Part shown: positions 9,332 to 17,551 of the stretch, in pieces
Position numbering within the stretch: the first letter of the stretch is position 1
Layout of the letters: each line of letters opens with the position of its first letter
Assembly (NCBI RefSeq): GCF_021391675.1
Contig: NZ_CP090095.1
Span: 3,105,501 to 3,169,500 of the forward strand
DNA: 64,000 nt
Direction: 5' to 3'
From: Neorhizobium galegae
Lineage (GTDB): Bacteria; Pseudomonadota; Alphaproteobacteria; Rhizobiales; Rhizobiaceae
The notes under the pieces: generated by a model
What the model was told of the DNA's origin: nothing
The model's database searches: none
Seen by the model: only the letters and a program-made list of their open reading frames with translations
Made by a program: the position numbers and the translations under genes

Positions 9332-9784
9332 TCAATTCTGCCCGGATCCGATCCGGGACAGCGACGGCAGAAGCCCGGCGATGACGGCTGAAGCGGCGTA
9401 GAACCAGAGGCCCGGCTGCGAGACCGCAACAGCCAGGCCGCTGCTCTTTGCCGCAAAGACGACGATCGCCACCAGCATCACGTCCATCATCGACCATTTC
9501 GAAAGATGCGGCATCGCGCGGCGGAAAAATCCCGCTCCCACCGCCCGTCCGGAAAGCTGCACCGCCAGCCCAGCCAGCTTGACGATCGGAAAAACGATCG
9601 AAAACAACCCGACCACCAGCGATAGCGCCAGGTCTCCCTCCCGGAAAAGCACCGCGACAAGCTCCAGCAGAGACGGCGTTTCGCTGAAGAAATAGAGCCG
9701 CTCGAAACGGATGATCGGCAAAAAGAGCCCGAGCGCCAGAAAGATCGCGGCCAGCGCGAGAAGAAGCGGCCGCAGCCAGTTCAT
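9332..9784 (-). CDS. PqiA-family inner-membrane protein
   Basis: 150-residue membrane protein with four predicted hydrophobic segments (about 4-22, 48-70, 100-118, 125-142). The features LFLPIIRFERLYFF, SIVFPIVKL and LSKWSMMDVMLVAIVVF are the pattern of one half of paraquat-inducible protein A. In that family the motif KWSM.DV occurs at the end of a membrane helix, and full-length PqiA has two such halves while many alphaproteobacteria encode a single-domain form. PqiA works with MCE proteins (PqiB/YebT) in envelope lipid transport; no MCE gene is next to it. I chose the start at 9784 (MNWLRPLLL); a longer frame would add 35 polar residues before the first helix. Confidence 0.75.
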   Translation of the reverse strand: MNWLRPLLLALAAIFLALGLFLPIIRFERLYFFSETPSLLELVAVLFREGDLALSLVVGLFSIVFPIVKLAGLAVQLSGRAVGAGFFRRAMPHLSKWSMMDVMLVAIVVFAAKSSGLAVAVSQPGLWFYAASAVIAGLLPSLSRIGSGQN

Positions 9785-9891
9785 CGCTTTCTCCGTTGAC
9801 GATGTGTCACCCCTGATGAGGCGGCCCAGGCTATTTCCCTTCGGCCCTCCCCGTAATACACCATCGGCGAACGGACAAAAGCGGGACAATC

Positions 9892-10170
9892 ATGAATATT
9901 ACTTTGGAAGAGACACGGTCGGGCGGTCGTTATGTGGCCGAGGTCGAAGGTCATTATGCCGAAATGACCTATTCGCGCGCATCTCCGGAACTTGTCATCA
10001 TCGATCACACCGGGGTTCCGGATGCACTTCGCGGCAAGGGCGTCGGTCAGGCGCTCGCGCTGCATGCGGTCGAAGAAGCCCGCAAGGGCGGCTGGAAGAT
10101 CATCCCGCTCTGCCCGTTCTTCAAGGCCCAGGTGGAACGCCACCCCGAGTGGCAGGATATTCTTCGTTAA
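9892..10170 (+). CDS. Small GNAT-family N-acetyltransferase (COG2388 type)
   Basis: 92-residue minimal acetyltransferase. The acetyl-CoA pyrophosphate loop is recognisable as RGKGVGQALALHAVEEARKGGWKI (about residues 46-69), followed by PLCPFFKAQVERHPEW, the standard ending of the YjdJ/GTLF3B-like group. The substrate is unknown. It is transcribed divergently from the PqiA-like gene with 107 bases between them and ends 120 bases from the convergent fliJ. The size matches the family. Confidence 0.85.
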   Translation: MNITLEETRSGGRYVAEVEGHYAEMTYSRASPELVIIDHTGVPDALRGKGVGQALALHAVEEARKGGWKIIPLCPFFKAQVERHPEWQDILR

Positions 10171-10290
10171 CACGGGATGCCGAGCCCGAATCACAAACGT
10201 TAACGACCACTAAAAATACGGAAATGGGGCCCGGCACCGCGGCACCGCCCCAGATTATGACATTTCCGTCGATGATGCCGCCCGACTTTG

Positions 10291-10641
10291 TTAAGCCCGG
10301 GCGCGCATTCCGCCATCGCGCTCTTCGAGCGCCGAAGCCTTGGCGAATTCTGCTTCCGCTTCCTCAAGCGCCAGTTCGGCGCTTTCCTCCTGGACCTTCA
10401 GCTCGCGAATCGAGACCTGAAGATTATCCGCGCGCTGGCGGGCTGCCTTTGCGAATGTCGGATAAGCGAAGTGATTCCGGTCGGTAATCCCGGATTTCTT
10501 CTCTTCCAGAGTGATCTGATGCTCGAGTTCTTTAGACATTCTCTCGAATTCGGCCATCATCATCTGCAATTGTTGCAGTTGACGGCGCTTTTCGGTGACC
10601 TGAAAGCTTTTCAGGCGAACCATGCTGTCACGCGACTTCAT
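10291..10641 (-). CDS. fliJ: Flagellar export protein FliJ (alphaproteobacterial type)
   Basis: 116-residue coiled-coil protein with nearly continuous heptads (RLKSFQVTEKRRQLQQLQMMM onward, Glu/Lys/Gln-rich) and the rhizobial block HFAYPTFAKAARQRADNL in the middle. FliJ is the soluble stalk of the flagellar type III export ATPase and escorts chaperones. The divergent ctrA-fliJ arrangement is conserved in alphaproteobacteria (recalled). I chose the ATG at 10641 (MKSRDSMVRLK); an upstream in-frame start would add 18 residues unlike FliJ. TTAA-type CtrA motifs (10721-10755) lie about 80-115 bases upstream, consistent with class II flagellar control by CtrA. Confidence 0.8.
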   Translation of the reverse strand: MKSRDSMVRLKSFQVTEKRRQLQQLQMMMAEFERMSKELEHQITLEEKKSGITDRNHFAYPTFAKAARQRADNLQVSIRELKVQEESAELALEEAEAEFAKASALEERDGGMRARA

Positions 10642-10720
10642 ACGCAATACTCCGTGGATAGCGAGACCCAGGCCCGTGTATCCGGATTGGTACACTCAGG
10701 ATCAAAAAATTCTCGCGGCG

Positions 10721-10755
10721 TTAATAAATTAAGGCTCGCGTTAACCTTTCGTTTA
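10721..10755. promoter_or_regulatory. Cluster of CtrA-like TTAA motifs upstream of fliJ
   Basis: Several TTAA half-sites crowd here. TTAA-N7-TTTA lies at 10741-10755 (one mismatch to the CtrA consensus), and two further TTAA tetramers lie at 10721 and 10729 within the preceding 20 bases. The position suits fliJ control and possibly ctrA autoregulation. Confidence 0.45.
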
Positions 10756-10831
10756 CGGGCATCATTAATGATAAACCGGATCGTTTAAGGGTCGGTAAAT
10801 GCCAGGGCCTAAATTGGCCGCGACAATGTAT

Positions 10832-10976
10832 GAGTCGAATGAATCACTTAGCGGAATTTCCTCATCCGCGGATTCAATCCTGGTGATGGCCAAACTTGAA
10901 GGGAAAACAGGTTGCTACTAATCTTGCTTAACGAAATCATGAACCTTGCCAGGTTGAATCATAATTTGTTAACCAT
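10832..10976 (+). promoter_or_regulatory. ctrA promoter region with four GANTC (CcrM) sites and a CtrA half-site
   Basis: The 423-base gap between fliJ and ctrA contains no other gene. GANTC sites occur at 10832-10836, 10841-10845, 10871-10875 and 10956-10960, four in about 130 bases where chance gives roughly one per 256. TTAACCAT, a CtrA half-site form, is at 10969-10976. In Caulobacter and relatives, methylation of a GANTC site controls a ctrA promoter and CtrA autoregulates. Confidence 0.6.
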
Positions 10977-11064
10977 TTAGTGGCAGCTTCCAAATCAGGC
11001 TCAGTCTGGATCCGTATCGAGTAAGGGGGCAACGAGACCTTACGCGGCGGTAAAGGGGAAAAAT

Positions 11065-11763
<699 letters not shown>

Positions 11764-11783
11764 GCCGCCTGACAATCCCCTTT

Positions 11784-11823
11784 CAAAACGTCCGCCTGGT
11801 CTGCCCGGCGGACGTTTTGTTTT
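11784..11823 (+). terminator. Intrinsic terminator of ctrA
   Basis: A perfect 13-bp stem pairs 11784-11796 (CAAAACGTCCGCC) with 11807-11819, around a 10-base loop, and is followed by TTTTG. It lies 21 bases after the ctrA stop. Confidence 0.88.
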
Positions 11824-11918
11824 GAGCCGCGTGCCGACCTGAAACGAAATGTGGGCACAACGAGAATCGGGGACCGTGCGGGCCACCGGTGGTCGAGCGG
11901 ATGTAAGGTCTTTGAAAA

Positions 11919-12281
11919 TCAGGCGGCCTGCGCCAGGGCCGAGAAGACCGACGTCAGGATCTTGCGATCGAACGGCTTCAGCAGGAAATCGTCCGCACCG
12001 GCGCGCTTGCCGGCCATCATCTTCTTTAGGTCCGCTTCGATGACGCAATAGAAGATGCGGATGCTCTTGCCGTTCGGCATCGCCCGGATGGTGCCGATGA
12101 GTTCAAGCGCGCCTTCCAGCGCTGCATCGACGATCAGGAAATTGGGAAGCTCGGCACTGCAGCGCGTCGCCGCCTCGCGCGCGGTGCCGGCCTCGACCAC
12201 GAGGAAGCCCAATTCCGACAGGATTCGCTTTCCGACCGTGCGTACGATGTCCGATCCGTCGGCAATCATTAAACGCTGCAT
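11919..12281 (-). CDS. Single-domain response regulator between ctrA and chpT
   Basis: 120-residue stand-alone receiver protein without an output domain. Receiver landmarks are a degenerate acidic cluster at IADGSD (D8), putative phospho-acceptor D52 in FLIVDAALEG, and K102 in DDFLLKPFD. It lacks one of the usual pair of acidic residues after strand 1. It is not CpdR or DivK by sequence. It lies head-to-tail with chpT (12386-13033, same strand, 104-base gap) and convergent with ctrA, which suggests a role as a phosphate donor, sink or adaptor in the ChpT relay (inference). The CheY-like fold is clear; the specific role is unknown. Confidence 0.85.
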   Translation of the reverse strand: MQRLMIADGSDIVRTVGKRILSELGFLVVEAGTAREAATRCSAELPNFLIVDAALEGALELIGTIRAMPNGKSIRIFYCVIEADLKKMMAGKRAGADDFLLKPFDRKILTSVFSALAQAA

Positions 12282-12385
12282 CGTATCCCCCTGACGCTGA
12301 ACCCGCTCTGGTCCCGAGCATCTATCAATAAGGGGATGGCACTAATGAATGGTTACCCTTGGGTGCCAAACAACCGCAGATCGTC

Positions 12386-13033
12386 TCAAGCGGCCACGGT
12401 CTCGGCAATGAAAACGATCTTGTCTTCAGAAACCACGTGGCTGAGTTCCATACCGGACTCTTCCGCGAGCAGCACCGTGTAATAGGGCTGGATCGAATGA
12501 GCATCGATCGGCTCTTCGAGAGTACCGCTGGCGATCTCGACGAACTTGGCCGGCACGCGCATCATCCGTCCCTTGATGGTGAGGATGAATTTCGCGTCGT
12601 ATTCCGGATTTTCCAGCGTCACGTCCATAGAGCCGCCGCGGGGAATGCCGGCATAGGCGACCAGGAAGAGGTTGAGGAGCAGCTTGACGCGATTCTTGGC
12701 GATGATCGCCCGCGGGCCGTTCCAGGTGACCTCGGTCTTCTTTTCGGCGATGGCGAAATCCTTGGCGGCCTTCTCGGCCTCGCCCGTATCGATCGAGGCG
12801 CCGACCGAGCCGGAAGCACCGAAGGCGAGCCGCGCGAACTTGAGGCGTACCGAGGCGTTCAGGGCCGAGGTGCGGATGAGATCGAGCGCGTCGCCGTCGG
12901 CCGCACCTTCGTCGAGAAGCTCGAGGCCGTTGTTGATCGCGCCGACCGGGGAGATCACGTCATGGCAGACACGGCTGCACAGAAGTGCCGCGAGATCTGG
13001 CCCGGCAAGGGTAAGATTCGGATTCTTCGGCAT
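12386..13033 (-). CDS. chpT: Histidine phosphotransferase ChpT
   Basis: 215-residue dimeric phosphotransferase that relays phosphate from the hybrid kinase CckA to CtrA and CpdR. The key motif LLCSRVCHDVISPVGAINNGLE places the phospho-accepting His at residue 24 in a DHp-like helix. The rest forms a pseudo-ATPase domain without nucleotide-binding boxes (DUF2328). I chose the ATG at 13033 (MPKNPNLTLAGPDLAALL), which fits the family; the open frame extends further upstream into non-homologous sequence. It lies 350 bases downstream of, and on the opposite strand to, the end of ctrA. It is divergent from eipA with about 185 bases between. Confidence 0.93.
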   Translation of the reverse strand: MPKNPNLTLAGPDLAALLCSRVCHDVISPVGAINNGLELLDEGAADGDALDLIRTSALNASVRLKFARLAFGASGSVGASIDTGEAEKAAKDFAIAEKKTEVTWNGPRAIIAKNRVKLLLNLFLVAYAGIPRGGSMDVTLENPEYDAKFILTIKGRMMRVPAKFVEIASGTLEEPIDAHSIQPYYTVLLAEESGMELSHVVSEDKIVFIAETVAA

Positions 13034-13135
13034 GTAGGTCTCCTGTTTGGGAATGCACCCCCCGTATTCGCCTTGCCATCTGAAGGTTGCGCGAGGATGT
13101 AGCAATGTTCCTGGCCATAATGACACCATATTTGG

Positions 13136-13150
13136 TAAACCGATTATTAA
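13136..13150 (+). promoter_or_regulatory. Possible CtrA site upstream of eipA
   Basis: TAAACCGATTATTAA resembles TTAA-N7-TTAA with two mismatches in the first half-site and lies about 70 bases before the eipA start. I recall that Brucella eipA is a CtrA target; here the site is imperfect, so this is tentative. Confidence 0.3.
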
Positions 13151-13217
13151 GATCATGGCTTCAAAATGGCCGGGCCTTAAGCATGATGCAAAAGGCGTGC
13201 CCCTGGATGATACAATC

Positions 13218-13820
13218 ATGGATCTGACAATGCGCATCCACACCCCTTCCGCCCTCGCCCGTTTCGCAGCGACGGTGTTTGCCGTGATCGCAGCCGTGGC
13301 GGTCTTCGCAGGCCCGGCATCCGCCCAGCAGGGCTCCAACCAATATTCCGCCCAGGAAATCGTCGATGCCGGCCACGGCTTCTTCGGCTCCACCAGCGGC
13401 GGCCTTGCCAAGGTTGTGGAGAACGCCTTTTCGCAATACGGCCTGCCGAACGGCTATATCCTTGGCCAGGAAGGCTCGGGCGCGTTCATCGCAGGCCTGA
13501 CCTATGGCGAGGGCGAGCTCTATACGAAGAACGCCGGACAACACCCGGTCTTCTGGCAGGGTCCTTCGCTCGGTATCGACTACGGCGGCCAAGGCACCCG
13601 CGCGATGATGCTGGTCTACGACCTTCCCTCGGTGAACAGCCTCTATGCCCGCTTCGGCGGCGTGTCGGGCTCCGCCTTCGTGGTCGCCGGCGTCGGCATG
13701 ACGGTGCTGCGCAACAACAACATGATTCTCGTGCCGATTCGCACCGGCCTCGGTGCTCGCCTCGGCATCAACGTCGGTTATCTGAAGCTCACCCAGTCGC
13801 CGACCTGGAATCCTTTCTGA
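13218..13820 (+). CDS. eipA: Envelope integrity protein EipA (DUF1134)
   Basis: 200-residue exported protein. The signal peptide spans about residues 1-35 (basic start, hydrophobic FAATVFAVIAAVAVFAG, ending ASAQ). The mature part is the DUF1134 domain: EIVDAGHGFFGSTSGGLAKVVE, YGLPNGYILGQEGSGAFIAGL, YGEGELYTK and the C-terminal GLGARLGINVGYLKLT. EipA of Brucella is a small periplasmic beta-barrel required for envelope stress resistance. I started at the ATG at 13218; a second ATG at 13230 is equally possible, and longer versions would place polar residues before the signal. It is divergent from chpT. Confidence 0.9.
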   Translation: MDLTMRIHTPSALARFAATVFAVIAAVAVFAGPASAQQGSNQYSAQEIVDAGHGFFGSTSGGLAKVVENAFSQYGLPNGYILGQEGSGAFIAGLTYGEGELYTKNAGQHPVFWQGPSLGIDYGGQGTRAMMLVYDLPSVNSLYARFGGVSGSAFVVAGVGMTVLRNNNMILVPIRTGLGARLGINVGYLKLTQSPTWNPF

Positions 13821-13979
13821 AATTCGCCATTGTCCTCTCCGGACAACGGAGGGGAATTTCATGTTTTGCGCCACAGCGGCCGGTAATCCGGCCTTCTGCC
13901 TGAAGGGCGCTTGCCGGTTGAATGTGACCATGCTTAAACAGCCAGCGCATTCCCATCCAGACCGCGAAACGGCCTCATC

Positions 13980-15185
13980 GTGATCCAGTTTGCTCTTCTG
14001 TTCGGCTTGGGTTTCCTGAGCGCCGCGCTTGCGGTGATGCTGGTTGCTCCGGCAGTCCACAATCGCATCGTGCGCTACACCGAAAACCGCATCAAGGCGA
14101 CGCTGCCGATCAGCCCGCAGGAAGTCCGCGCCCAGCGGGACATGGCCCGCGCCGTCTATGCGGCCGAGAATGCCCGCACCAAGCAGGAACTCGTGCAGGA
14201 AAGGGACAAGGCGGTCGCGCTGCAGATCAAGAGCGACAGGCTGGCCGAGGAAGCCACGCAGTTGCTGTCCGAGATTACCGACCTGCGCGCCCAGATCGAC
14301 ACCATGGATGTCGAGGCTGCAGACGCCCGTTCGCGCCTGCGTCAGGAAGACAGCTATATCCAGCAGTTGAAGGCGGCGCTCGAAACCGCCGAGGAAACCG
14401 TCGCCGCCAAGGATCTGGAGATCGAGAAGCTGCAGCAGCGCCAGCTTCTGATGATCGCCGACGCCGACAATTTCCGGATCGACCTTTCCACCCGCGACAC
14501 GGAGGTCGAGAACCTCAAATTCCGCGTCACCGCCTTGCGCGACGAACGGGATACGCTGCGCAACGACGTCCGGCAGCAGACTGCCCGCGCCAAGGACGCC
14601 GAGGCACGGCTCGCCCAGGAAGAGCATCGCGTCCAGCGGCTCGAGGACAAGCTTGCCAAGGAAATCGCCGACCGGGCCGACAGGGAGACGGCGCTGGAAC
14701 GCCGGCTTGCCGAGATCGGCCGACTGCGGGACAAGCTGAAAGGCGCCAGCGCCGAAGCGCGGGATTCCAGTCGCGCCCTTCGCGATTCGACGGCTGTGCG
14801 ACCTGTTATAAAAGCGACGCCGAGAAAGAAGATCACTCCGGAGGACATCAACCTGCGCGAAATTCCGCATGCTCCGCCTCCCAGACAGGCCCGGGTTTCC
14901 GGGCAGCCGGACATCGATCCCGTCGTGGCCAGAATGGCTGAGGACGCCCGCAACCGGGCAGCGGCGCTCTCCGAACGCCTGCAGAAGGGCAGCGGCAGCG
15001 ACGACGCCATTCGCCAGGAGTTGGCCTCCATAGCCGCCAGCATGGTGGCCATGACGGCAGAGTCCGAAGGTTCAGCCTCGCCGATCCACAAGATCCTGTC
15101 CGGCAAATCCGGAAACAGCAACCGGGAAAGCCTTGCCGCGAGGTCGAAGAAGACGCTCGCAACCAGCCAGGACGCGAACACCTGA
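13980..15185 (+). CDS. Membrane-anchored coiled-coil protein of unknown function
   Basis: 401 residues. One N-terminal membrane helix (about 2-25, FALLFGLGFLSAALAVMLVAP) precedes a long, nearly unbroken Ala/Glu/Arg/Lys heptad region (about 45-275). A Pro/Arg-rich hinge (about 285-310, with PRKKITPEDINLREIP) and a C-terminal helical tail follow. No enzymatic motif is visible. The start is GTG at 13980, which places the helix at the very N-terminus. The architecture resembles cell-envelope scaffold proteins, but I do not recognise a named family. It lies 160 bases after eipA on the same strand and ends 5 bases before a convergent methyltransferase gene. Confidence 0.75.
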   Translation: MIQFALLFGLGFLSAALAVMLVAPAVHNRIVRYTENRIKATLPISPQEVRAQRDMARAVYAAENARTKQELVQERDKAVALQIKSDRLAEEATQLLSEITDLRAQIDTMDVEAADARSRLRQEDSYIQQLKAALETAEETVAAKDLEIEKLQQRQLLMIADADNFRIDLSTRDTEVENLKFRVTALRDERDTLRNDVRQQTARAKDAEARLAQEEHRVQRLEDKLAKEIADRADRETALERRLAEIGRLRDKLKGASAEARDSSRALRDSTAVRPVIKATPRKKITPEDINLREIPHAPPPRQARVSGQPDIDPVVARMAEDARNRAAALSERLQKGSGSDDAIRQELASIAASMVAMTAESEGSASPIHKILSGKSGNSNRESLAARSKKTLATSQDANT

Positions 15186-15190
15186 GACTT

Positions 15191-16027
15191 CTATAACCTG
15201 CCCTGAGATAGGCGACCTTGGACCATGGCGATCTCGTAGAGCGCGATGCCGGTCGCCGTCGCCGCATTGAGGCTGTCGAGACCCGGCGCCTGGGCGATCC
15301 TAGCGGATCGGATGCGGCTGAGGACGTGTGCGGGCAATCCCTCGCCTTCCGTGCCGGTGATCAGCACCATACGCTCGGAAGGCGGTACATCCCGGATTTC
15401 CACCGACCCCGTGGGCGAAAGCCCCCAGACGGCAAAACCCTTCTCCATCAGCACGGCGAGGATATCCGTCATCGTGCCGTGCCGCGCATAGGGCACGGAC
15501 AAAACCGCTCCAACCGAGACGCGCAGGGACTTGCGGTAGAGCGGGTCGCAGCAGCCCTGATCGAGCAGCACCGCATCGGCGCCGAAGGCGGCAGCGTTGC
15601 GGAAGATCGAGCCGATATTGTCGTGATTGGAAATGCCGAAGGCCGCGACCACCAGCGCCTTTTCCGGCAGCGCGGCGACCAGGTCGGAAGCCGTCCTCTC
15701 CTGCCGGCGGCGCCCAAGCGCCAGCACGCCGCGATGCAGGTGGAAACCGGCGATCTGATCGAGCACCCCCGCCGAGGCCACATAAACCGGAATATCCGAC
15801 GGAAAGCTGGCGAGGATATCCGAAAGCCCGGCAACCCGGTTTTCGAGCAGCAGGATCTTTTCAGTCAGAAAGTCACCGCCCGAACCATGCGCGGCGGCGA
15901 GCATCCTGAGCACGACCGTGCCCTCGGCGATGAACCGCCCTTCGCGCCCGGTCAGGTCCCGCTCGCGGATCGACCGGAATTCGGCGATCCGCGGGTCGTC
16001 CGCGTCATCGATGCGGAGCGGCGCCAT
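15191..16027 (-). CDS. SPOUT-class RNA 2'-O-methyltransferase (TrmH/SpoU family)
   Basis: 278 residues. The C-terminal trefoil-knot methyltransferase domain carries the three SpoU motifs: NHDNIGSIFRNAAAFGADAV (about residues 134-153), LITGTEGEGLP (about 222-232) and LNAATATGIALYE (near the end). The N-terminal part (EGRFIAEGTVVLRML) is a substrate-binding L30e-like domain as in RlmB/TsnR relatives. The enzyme transfers a methyl from S-adenosylmethionine to a ribose 2'-OH of rRNA or tRNA; the target nucleotide cannot be read. Its start overlaps the stop of the upstream membrane-protein gene by one base (TAATG). Confidence 0.88.
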   Translation of the reverse strand: MAPLRIDDADDPRIAEFRSIRERDLTGREGRFIAEGTVVLRMLAAAHGSGGDFLTEKILLLENRVAGLSDILASFPSDIPVYVASAGVLDQIAGFHLHRGVLALGRRRQERTASDLVAALPEKALVVAAFGISNHDNIGSIFRNAAAFGADAVLLDQGCCDPLYRKSLRVSVGAVLSVPYARHGTMTDILAVLMEKGFAVWGLSPTGSVEIRDVPPSERMVLITGTEGEGLPAHVLSRIRSARIAQAPGLDSLNAATATGIALYEIAMVQGRLSQGRL

Positions 16028-16413
16028 TATTGCGGAATGGCCACCGTCACATCGGCGACGATGCGGCCGGCAGCAAGATCGTAGATGAAGACCTTCTGGT
16101 CGCCGGTGAGCAGTCCATAGAACAGGATCTGGCTGCCGGAGAGCGATATTCCCTGCACGACGAAGCCGGCCGGCAGTTCCGCGGTTGCCGCAAGCGGCTG
16201 GCCGGCCGGTACCGAGAAGCCGCCCGTCGAGGTGATCGTCCCGGGCGTGGCAGGCCGCTGCGCGACCTTGTAGACAATGGCGCCAAGGACCGCCATAAAG
16301 CAGACGAACAGGATCCCGCCCGAAACAAGTATCAGAAGCACCATTTTCCGGCGGATTCTCTCCATTGCCGGATCAAGCGGCTCTTCCTTTTCCTCGATTT
16401 CGGGTTGGGGCAT
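16027..16413 (-). CDS. Small single-pass membrane protein (DUF6476-like)
   Basis: 128 residues. An acidic cytoplasmic head (EIEEKEEPLDPAMERIRRK) is followed by one membrane helix (about 25-48, MVLLILVSGGILFVCFMAVLGAIV) and a soluble beta-rich tail ending IYDLAAGRIVADVTVAIPQ. The tail reads like part of a beta-propeller repeat. I started at 16413 (MPQPEIEEK); the frame stays open much further upstream but only as the antisense of rluD. It is coupled to the methyltransferase by a one-base overlap and lies divergent from rluD with 45 bases between. The function is unknown. Confidence 0.7.
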   Translation of the reverse strand: MPQPEIEEKEEPLDPAMERIRRKMVLLILVSGGILFVCFMAVLGAIVYKVAQRPATPGTITSTGGFSVPAGQPLAATAELPAGFVVQGISLSGSQILFYGLLTGDQKVFIYDLAAGRIVADVTVAIPQ

Positions 16414-16458
16414 GAGGGCGACGTCCTTGTTCTTGTCGAATGCTATCGGAATGATTGA

Positions 16459-17481
16459 ATGAACGATCCCTTTAAAGAAGCCGAGCGCCCAAGGAAAGTC
16501 CTCACCGCCTCCGAAGAGGCCGAAGGACGGCTGGATGCCTGGCTGACATCCGTTCTCGACGGCGAGTTTTCGCGAAACCGCATCAAGGCGCTGATCGAAC
16601 AGGGTGCCGTCAGCCTGAACGGCAAGGTCATCACCGAGCCGAAGAAGAAGATCACTGCCGGCGACATCGTCGAGATCGACCTCCCTGAGCCCGAGGATCC
16701 CGAGCCGAAGGGCGAGGATATTCCGCTCGAGGTTCTCTACGAGGATAACGACCTGATCGTCATCGCCAAGCCCGCCGGCCTCGTTGTCCATCCGGGCGCC
16801 GGCAACTGGACCGGCACGCTGGTCAACGCGCTGATCCACCATTGCGGCGCGAGCCTCTCGGGCATCGGCGGCGTCAAGCGCCCCGGTATCGTCCACCGGC
16901 TCGACAAGGATACGAGCGGCGTCATGGTCGCCGCCAAGAACGATATCGCCCACCGCCACCTCGCCGACCAGTTCGCCGACCACGGCCGCTCGGGCCCGCT
17001 GGAGCGCGCCTATCAGGCGGTCGTCTGGGGCCGTCCGCGTGGGCTCAAGGGCACGATCGACGCGCCGCTCGGCCGCGCCGGCGACCGCACCAAGCGCGCC
17101 GTGCAGAAGGAAGACAGCAGCGACGCCCGCGAGGCCATCACCCATTACCAGGTGATGGAACGATTCCACGAAAAGCCGGACGCAACGGCGCTCGCCGCGC
17201 TGATCGAGTGCCGGCTGGAGACGGGCCGCACCCACCAGATCCGCGTGCACATGGCCCATATCGGCCATCCACTGATCGGCGACCAGGATTATTCGGCCGG
17301 CTTCAAGACCAAGGCCAACCTGCTGCCGGATTTCGCCAAAGGCGTCGTCAACCGCTTCCCACGCCAGGCGCTGCACGCCTTCCTGCTCGCCTTCGAGCAT
17401 CCCCGCACCGGCGAAGTGATGGAATTCGAAGCACCTATGCCTGAGGACATGGCAGAGCTGATCGAAGCGCTGAAGGCATGA
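16459..17481 (+). CDS. rluD: 23S rRNA pseudouridine synthase RluD family
   Basis: 340 residues. An N-terminal S4 RNA-binding domain (about 20-85, RLDAWLTSVLDGEFSRNRIKAL) precedes the catalytic RluA/RluD domain. The active-site motif GIVHRLDKDTSGVMV places the catalytic Asp at 149. The conserved TGRTHQIRVHMAHIGHPLIGD follows near residues 255-275. It isomerises specific uridines in 23S rRNA (positions 1911/1915/1917 in E. coli RluD); the exact sites here are inferred. In many alphaproteobacteria rluD directly precedes rpoH (recalled). Here about 6.6 kb of other genes separate them. Confidence 0.92.
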   Translation: MNDPFKEAERPRKVLTASEEAEGRLDAWLTSVLDGEFSRNRIKALIEQGAVSLNGKVITEPKKKITAGDIVEIDLPEPEDPEPKGEDIPLEVLYEDNDLIVIAKPAGLVVHPGAGNWTGTLVNALIHHCGASLSGIGGVKRPGIVHRLDKDTSGVMVAAKNDIAHRHLADQFADHGRSGPLERAYQAVVWGRPRGLKGTIDAPLGRAGDRTKRAVQKEDSSDAREAITHYQVMERFHEKPDATALAALIECRLETGRTHQIRVHMAHIGHPLIGDQDYSAGFKTKANLLPDFAKGVVNRFPRQALHAFLLAFEHPRTGEVMEFEAPMPEDMAELIEALKA

Positions 17482-17551
17482 AACGGGTGGCCTGAGGCAC
17501 CGTCGAAGAGTATATAACTCCCGACATTCACGAGGCATCCCAAGGCCCTCC

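Noticed and set aside
13161..14870. Open minus-strand frame of 569 codons
   Set aside because: Antisense of eipA and the coiled-coil gene; both plus-strand genes have proper signals.
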